Of a DNA stretch of 64,000 bases, positions 57,091-64,000 are shown one piece after another; the first letter of the stretch is position 1; the number at the start of each line of letters is the position of its first letter. The position numbers and the translations under genes were made by a program. This stretch comes from Torreya grandis (Eukaryota; Streptophyta; Pinopsida; Cupressales; Taxaceae). The stretch covers positions 683,501 to 747,500 of the forward strand of contig JARHVA010003259.1 in NCBI GenBank assembly GCA_037957365.1, written 5' to 3'. A model generated the notes under the pieces. That model saw only the letters and a list, made by a program, of their open reading frames with translations. It had not been told where the DNA came from and did no database searches.

Positions 57091-59985
57091 CTCTAAGCAC
57101 CCCACGTACCAAAGAGACCAAGATGTAACTCATAGATCTTCAAATGAATGCTTGAATTCCTTAAAAATTGAAAATTTGTCTTTATTTTTGCCAAATTTTT
57201 AATTTTTGAATTAACTGAGATCTACATAGAGATCAACATTGATTAGGCATAACCAACATCTATTCTACCAAATTGTCATTGGTTCTACTAAACCATCATC
57301 AATTCTACCTAATTGAGATTATTTCTATGTGACTGACATTAGTCAGTATGCAAGGCAAACATATAGTTACAAAACCTTGATTTTGAATACTCTTAGCATT
57401 CTTTTTCATTATTTATTATTTTCTTTGATCTTTATACTCTCTGCCTAACCATTGTGTTACAAGTTTAAAAGAGTTTTTATCATTTTTGAGCTAGCCTAAC
57501 CTTTTCATCTCATGTTAGTTTTGCATTTGGGTTCACAAGTGATCGACACTAGTCTCAATCTACTGATATCATTTCTTTATAGCTATCATCAGTTCTCTAT
57601 GAGATCGACCATCATTGGTTGCCTTAAAACTGACATCGAATAGTTTTGATTGATGTCAATCACTATGTTTTTAAAAAAAATAAACCCGAGAGCTATTTTA
57701 TAAATGTTTGTTTTCTCACCTTAAAATGTGCTTCAAAGTAGGAGGAGACTATCTAACCATTGCAAGGCCAAGGCTTGATTAGAAGATAAAATTTCAAGTA
57801 TAAATGGTTTTAACATTTCATTTTATGTACCTAAAAATAATTAATTAAGTCATTCACACTTCATTTTGGTGCTAAATTGAACTTGTTAAAACTTGAACAT
57901 TTTATCTTTGGTTGCTAAAAGGAATTAGAATTGCTAATGTTTTTAAACACTTCATTTGTGGTGCTCAAAACAAATGTTTGAGTCTTGAACACTTCATTTT
58001 GGTGTTTAAAAATGAATTAGGCTAAATATTGAACATTTGGATTTAAGGGATTAAAATGAACATAGGTGGTTTTGCTTAAGTGGTTTTTTGCAATTCCTTT
58101 CACACTTAAACCAAGGGGATAAGTAAAGAACCTCATCACAACTTTTAATTTGGTGCTTAAAATCAACAATTATTTCAATCACAACTCATTAAAAATAATT
58201 ATTTGAACTTGTTTGTTTGTTTTTAAAAAATGAATAGTGTGTGTATGATCTCCCCCAATCCTCTATAGGGAACTTGGGTGACCAAAAGTGCCTTTTCACT
58301 TGCATTTGTGCCTAGTCTAAGGCATAAAAATAATGTTGTCTAGGCTCTCCCTAAAACCCATATAATTTGGGTGATTTAAAAATAACCCTAAAGTCTTTCT
58401 ACTTAGTTTTATTTTTAGGTCATTACCTCTTCATGAGTTATTTATGGAATCATTGACCCAAGGCTTCATTTTTTGGTAGTGTTTCAACCCCTTTCCACAG
58501 TGGGGTATAAAAATTTGGGTACTCATACTATGAGAGTCAAGGGGTTGAGCAGCTAATCTCTCCTTTCATAATAAAGACCCAAGTTGGGTCTGGTCAACCA
58601 AGGGATTCCAATAAGCAGTCAATATATGGAATCACTATGCAAAGGTATAGACCTTTCCATATTAAGTTGATCGATATGAACTCAATTGATTTGATGCTTC
58701 TCTGGTGTTAGTAACACTTGGAATCAATCTAGACATTTAAAAACTATATTTTTTGTCAACCCCATTGGCCATACCTTGTCAGTTATAGGATCTAGGATGT
58801 TACATTTAGATGTTATGTCATTTTTTCATTTATTACTTAGTCTTTGAGTCTAAAAATTTGTTTATTCATGCCACGTCAAAAATGATTTTTGTTTATATGT
58901 CATTCCTTTATTTGAGGATGCATTATGCTAGATATTTTTTCACACACCTTTACCTTAAATTTTTTTTTGCTAAACTTATTTGTGTGTGTCTTGATTGAAA
59001 TAGGTAATGTATGTTGCACAAATTATTTCAAACTTTTGTTCCTTGGAATATTTAAAACAAACCATTATCACATATTTAGAGATTTATAATGCCATTACGT
59101 TGCTCGATTTATTTCAAGACTTGTTTTCCTTATGCCCTATGTCATTTTATAGAACCAATTCCATGTATGTCATTTGAACCTTTGTCTTTTACCGTTATGC
59201 CATTCCATTGTGCCTAGTTTTTTTTTGAAGATGCCTAGTTTCATAATTTGAGTTTTTAACTAAATTTTCCAAGTTTAAATGCAAAAATTGATTGATTTAT
59301 ATTTATTCCTTTCTTAATTGGGGCTTAGATAAATATCTTTCTCTTTTGGGTTGTGTAACTTAGGTTAATTTGTTACGCAACCTTGAAAACTATTTCTTGG
59401 ATCTTTGTCTCATCCCTTTATGCCATTAATTTTTTTTAGCTTATTTATTTAAAAAATCCTAATTTTTATTATTTTTTGTGCCTTTTTGTTTGGGGGAAAA
59501 TAATCTCTCTCCATATGCCTTTTGCCTTATGCCTTATGGCTTCTACCAATTGACCAAGTTTATGTTTGAAGTCTATATGCCTAGTTTATGCCAGGTGTTC
59601 CCAGTTTGTTGGATTAAAAATCTCATCTTTGTTTTAAGTTTATATTTTGACACCCCATTTGACCAAAATTTATAGCACATGCCTATTTTGAGCCTAGATT
59701 TTTATGTCACATTTGGCCAAAAGACCTAGCAACCTTTACCTTTCCTAGTTTAGATATATTTGGAACAATTTGTACCTAGATTTTGGAATGCCATTTTTAT
59801 TCTGATGCTTGAACTTATGTATGTAAGACATTTGACATTATATTTTTTATTACAAGTACTTATTCAAACCATTTTGGAGATATAGCTCCCCTTCAACCAA
59901 GTTATACCAAGTTTGAACCATTTGTCCTTTGAACATTATTTTTTAGAGTTTATATAACTCTAATCTCTTTTTGTTGTAGAGTGTT
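57091..59985 (+). other. Internal region of the outer element, mostly non-coding
   Basis: AT-rich with repeated phrases rather than genes. At 57215-57660 there are many short motifs such as GACATCGAAT and CATCATTGGTT that look like decayed versions of the CpG-rich motif in the copia LTR. At 57780-58230 a phrase like AACACTTCATTTTGGTGCTTA recurs at variable spacing. No domain is recognised. Confidence 0.4.
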
Positions 59986-59989
59986 ATCA

Positions 59990-60670
59990 TAAACATGGAT
60001 ATGTATAGCTACACTTATGGTGGAGTCACATAAAATCTAAGTTATGATGGAATGGACACAAAAAATCCAAGTGGAGACCCCTACTGGGATAATATTGTTT
60101 GTGAGATAGATTCATACCCTCCTTGCCATACTCAATATGGGGAACAAAGTCAAGATCCACAAAATGACTTTGTTTAAGACCTTATGAAGACAATGTTATT
60201 TGGGATATGGATCTATACCCTTCTTACAATACTCAATATGGGGAACAAAGTCAAGATCCATAAAATGACTGTATTTAAGACCATTATGAAGATGATTTTT
60301 TTGGGAGATGGATCCATACCCTCCTTGTAATACTCAATATGGGAAACAAATTCAAGATCCATAAAATGACTTTGTTCAAGACCCTTATGAAGATGATGTT
60401 GTTTGGGAGATGGATCCATACCCTTCTTGAAATACTCAAATGGGGAATAAAGCAAAGATCCATAAAATGACTTTGTTCAAGACCCTTATGAAGATGATGT
60501 TGTTTAGGATATGGATCCATACCCTCCTTCAATACTCAATATGGGAAAAAATCCACAAAATGACTTTGTTCAAGACCCTTATGAATATTATGTTGTTTGG
60601 GAGATGGATCCATACCTTGCAATACTTAATTTGGGGAACAAAGCCAAGATCCTTAAGCTTCAAATTCAGT
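59990..60670 (+). pseudogene. Coding relic with five to six tandem 34-residue repeats
   Basis: From ATG 59995 (MDMYSYTYGGVT) the relic leads into GDPYWDNIVCEIDSYPPCH and TQYGEQSQDPQNDFV. The block WEMDPYPP...TQYGEQSQDP...NDFVQDPYEDDVV then repeats about every 102 bp (starts near 60101, 60198, 60304, 60406, 60508 and 60599), with single-base shifts between units. The units are very acidic. I do not recognise the protein. Position after a gypsy-type primer site suggests an N-terminal gag extension of the outer element. Confidence 0.5.
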
Positions 60671-60754
60671 GATCCATTATTCTAGTTGGTTAATGTATTC
60701 TACTCACACTTTCATGACCACTCATTCCCACACCTATAATATTAACCCTCCTTT

Positions 60755-61055
60755 AGATTGTGTGAGCTACTAAGCTCTACTACATCTAATGACTACCATT
60801 TCTATTCCAAGACCTTCTCCTTTGGCTTGTGCAAGCAACCAAACTCCATGACACCCTTTCATTATAAAATCATCAACTATCCTTAACCCTCATTTATATT
60901 ATGTGAGCCACCAAGCTCCATAACATCCAAATACTACAATTTATATTCTAGGACCTCATCCTTTGGCTTGTGTGAGAAACCAAGCTCCATGACACCCTAC
61001 CATTTCTATACAAGGAACTCATATTTTGGCTTGTGAAATCAAACAAGATCCATGA
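60755..61055 (+). repeat. Tandem repeat of about 70 bp, five units
   Basis: A phrase like TGTGAGCCACCAAGCTCCAT followed by GACACCC recurs at about 60765, 60826, 60901, 60969 and 61031. It continues in the same relic downstream of the 34-residue repeats. Confidence 0.6.
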
Positions 61056-61399
61056 TGCCCTATCATTATCCAACCATTCATAATAATTTATGCATTTCCA
61101 ACCATTCCCAACTTTATAAAACCCTACTAATCATCTATCCCCAATTGAGCCAATCAATACTTCTTCAACTGAGCCAATCATTTGAGGGCCAAGATCTATT
61201 CAAAATTGGTATTTTACAATTTATTGTAAACCAACACTAAAAAAAACATCCAATCCATGATGTTTTTTTTAAAATAACCATTTTTTATAAATCAACCTAT
61301 GATGTATCACCTCTTAATCCTATACCTATTGTCAAGGAGTCTCATTTTGACAAGCTAATTTTTTCTAAGTCACTTCTTAATGATTATAACCACTTTTGG

Positions 61400-62650
61400 G
61401 AAAATAATTACCTCAACCATATGCCATTTTTCAAGAGCCTCTCATTGATAAGACAAACTTTGAGGAGTTGCCTTTTGACCATTTTCCACCTATCAAGGAG
61501 TTTCACTTTGATAAACCATTCTCTGTGGATACCATCATGCCATCATAGGCTGTTACTTATCCAAAATCAAACATTCAACAAGACATCATTATATCAACAT
61601 CCATACCAAATGAATAATCACAATTAGAGTCAATTTTTATTCTTTAACTGACATCAAATTTTACATTAGAATTATAATTAACATCAATTTCAAAATTGGA
61701 TTCAGATTCCTTTGAATCAGAATTAGATTCAAAATTAGAATATGTTCAAGGTTATTAAAACATTGATTACACATGCCTCATAGATTAGTTTGAATACATT
61801 TGTGATCCCTCTATGGTTTTTGAGGATGAGTAATTTATCTTTGACACAAGTTCTCATAGTATCTTCTATGAGGATTATGCATCCTCCCTCCATTTCATTA
61901 CCATTCCACATGCCATTACCACAAACCAATCTAGCCATTTTGTTGACATTCCATCTCTGACAAGTGTTGATTGGGACTGACAAAATCATACCCTATTAAA
62001 CTAAATCCATGGTCATATATTATTTGAAGAACATCATAGAGTCCAAGACCACATTCATATAGAAGAAGAACAATCTCCTAGTGAAACCTTCTCAGAGGCA
62101 CTAGGGGATAATCAAAGTTCAAACTCAACATCTTCTAATGAAATAACTTCAAAGGAACTAGAAGATAATCAAAGTCAAAATTCATCATTCCTTAGTGAAA
62201 CCTTCTTGGAGGTGCTATGGGACAATAAAAAAAACTTCATTGGTGAAAAACTCTTTAAGGTGATAATAACTAAGAACAAAATTTCTTCACTACTTGATGA
62301 GGACAAAATCAAAGATAAAATCAATATAGCTTCCAATCTATAGCCTAATCAGATGGTAGCTACTCTTAGGCCAAAATAACAAAAAATCTAATGGTCCTAT
62401 CAAGATCATATTTATAAGTCTTTGGCCCCACCACATCTAAAGTTATGTCGAATCTATAATCAACAAAATTATGTATGCTTGAAAATCATGATCTTCATTT
62501 ATTTCCCAACCATTATACATTCCATTATCACCCACCATTCCATTTACAAATTAAACTTATCATACACTATTTATCCCTATTTACCATCCTTGGCCACACC
62601 TTCCTTTTCAGAGGCTACGAAGATACCTTGTCTTGACATTTGAAGGAAAT
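61400..62650 (+). pseudogene. Acidic, serine-rich coding relic (unrecognised)
   Basis: Plus-strand pieces such as FDKPFSVDTIMPS, SETFSEALGDNQSSNSTSS, NEITSKELEDNQSQNSSFL and SETFLEVLWDN (62060-62225) show internal repeats of a SETF-x-E-x-L-x-DNQ block. A more globular stretch follows: YKSLAPPHLKLCRIYNQQN at 62417-62475. Stops and frameshifts are frequent. It probably belongs to the same large ORF as the 34-residue repeats. No domain identified. Confidence 0.4.
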
Positions 62651-64000
62651 AGAATCAATGACACTTGAAGATCACAACATCATTTGCATCCAAATCTACA
62701 ACCAATTCTTGATAGTTTAACTATTCAGATGAGTTATGGGCTAGCAATTTACATGATTGATTATTCTAGTTGTAATATTTGTTGATTAGGATGTACATCT
62801 CCACATAGTAGGAACAACAAAAACATTCACCTAAGCCAAAAACAAAAACCATACCATTATCATGTGTTGTTTAGATTTTCCATTTACCATACCCAAGCCA
62901 AAAAAAAAAACTATTCCAATGCCATTTGCCATTAACCATACCATTTATATTTTCCATTTTACCTAACCAAAACCATACCTTGTCATTTTTCTTTGGCCAT
63001 TCTTTTATACCAATACCATTTTCTTCTCCTTATCACTTAGGGGAAACCCTCTTACCATTTTATCTAATCTTCATACCATCATCATCCTAAACAATGTCGT
63101 ACCATTCTACCATATCATCCTACCATGCCATCCCTATTAGACTAAAGTCTATTTTAAGTCCTCCCACCCAATCCTATTTTGATCTTGGTTCTTTTGGTTC
63201 TTCCAGCACCTATCATGAGGAGACTTCGATCAAATTTCAGCAATTTCAAATTTATGTGTTTAAATGATAGTCTATGAAAGTAGTGTGACAGTTGTTCTGA
63301 CAAGATATTTTCATTTACTATTTGATTGGTGCTATTGATTATAACTACCTATGGGAAAATCAGAAGTACAACTTTAGTTGCTAATTATAACTACCTATGG
63401 ATAAATTAGTATCATAAACCTATGCCTTGTTTCCTAATTATAACCACCTATGGGAAAATTAGGAACAATACCTTTACCATGCATTACTACATCACCTTTA
63501 TATTACTACTTTCATTTTCCTAGACATTTTCTGAATTTGAGAACTTGTTGTGACCTAGTCGGTTTCTCCCCACCTTTTGTGTTTTTGTGATTACTATGAA
63601 TTGAGGCCATTTTGGGACTATGTAGGCTATGTTTAATTCACATTGAGGTCAAATCAGTCCCTATTTTTGTACACTCTCACCATCTTAAGAGTAAACTAAG
63701 CTAATGATTTTTTCATTTTATGAGTGGTATCTTGTTAATCTCTAACAAGTTAAGATATCTCAAAAGTCCAAAAACATTCATAATTTTTTTTAAAAAATTC
63801 AAAAAAAATTGTCCTATCTAAGTGTAGTTAGTCTTCCTCGATTTACCCTACTAGGGAAAAATCACAATTATGATGCTTTATTTTTCTTTTAATTTCAATC
63901 TTTCTCTATGTTTGTTTTCTATTTTTTTGTTTGCTTGCTTGATTTCCTATTTGTTTGCTTTCTATGTGTTGTTTATTTGTTTTATTTCCTATTTGTTTGC
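62650..64000. other. Low-complexity AT-rich tail of the window
   Basis: 62830-63135 is rich in ACCATT-type phrases. 63338-63450 has three copies of a 26-34 bp unit centred on ATTATAACTACCTATGGGAA, with a related unit at about 61380. The last 120 bp repeat TTTCCTATTTGTTTGC. No gene seen. Confidence 0.5.

Noticed and set aside
60213..60532. Minus-strand frames of about 80 codons
   Set aside because: They are antisense to the 34-residue repeat array and open only because of its periodicity.

Overview
The window reads as transposon-rich nuclear DNA of a land plant with a large genome. It is AT-rich and has few long reading frames. Almost everything recognisable is a decayed plant retroelement: copia and Ty3/gypsy LTR elements, an L1-type LINE with a C-terminal RNase H, and an endogenous caulimovirid. 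A seed plant, perhaps a gymnosperm, fits the depth of decay and nesting, but no host gene is present to prove it. I see no intact protein-coding gene, tRNA, rRNA or CRISPR array.

Layout. 1-2720: Ty3/gypsy relic in which protease leads straight into an RNase H-like fold. 2820-3580: probable 3' end of a truncated LINE with a long TA microsatellite. 5092-9606: complete but non-autonomous copia element with two 1206-bp LTRs and a perfect 5-bp target duplication (GCATT). 10460-31704: an L1-type LINE on the plus strand (ORF1, ORF2 with endonuclease, RT, zinc finger and RNase H, an extra unrecognised ORF, and a microsatellite tail). The LINE endonuclease is split at 12680/26270 by a 13.6-kb cluster of an endogenous pararetrovirus: one full copy (A) and one partial copy (B) head-to-tail on the minus strand, plus a partial inverted copy (C) on the plus strand. 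31711-42210: minus-strand Ty3/gypsy array of the form LTR-internal-LTR-internal-LTR, whose gag relic carries a G-patch-like domain. 44411-44690: perfect inverted repeat around a microsatellite core. 48794-56714: plus-strand Ty3/gypsy element (gag and protease only) with a perfect CATGA target duplication. It appears to sit inside the 5' LTR of another plus-strand gypsy-like element whose repeat-rich internal region runs to the window end.

How the pieces relate. Nesting gives a relative order: the LINE is older than the pararetrovirus cluster inside it, and the host LTR around 48.2 and 57.0 kb is older than the element that splits it. In several coding relics the stop codons look like C-to-T changes (CAG, CAA or TGG turned into stops), as expected for long-methylated, silenced repeats.

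The most interesting system is the pararetrovirus. All three copies keep a 154-codon reading frame between the RT-RNase H region and the promoter, with matching start and stop positions. It lies in frame with the polymerase, separated from it by a TGA shared by all three copies. I do not recognise the protein. Other items worth checking are the copia LTR that has absorbed a copy of its own primer-binding site, the G-patch-like domain in a plant retrotransposon gag, and the perfect 84-bp palindrome arms at 44.4-44.7 kb.
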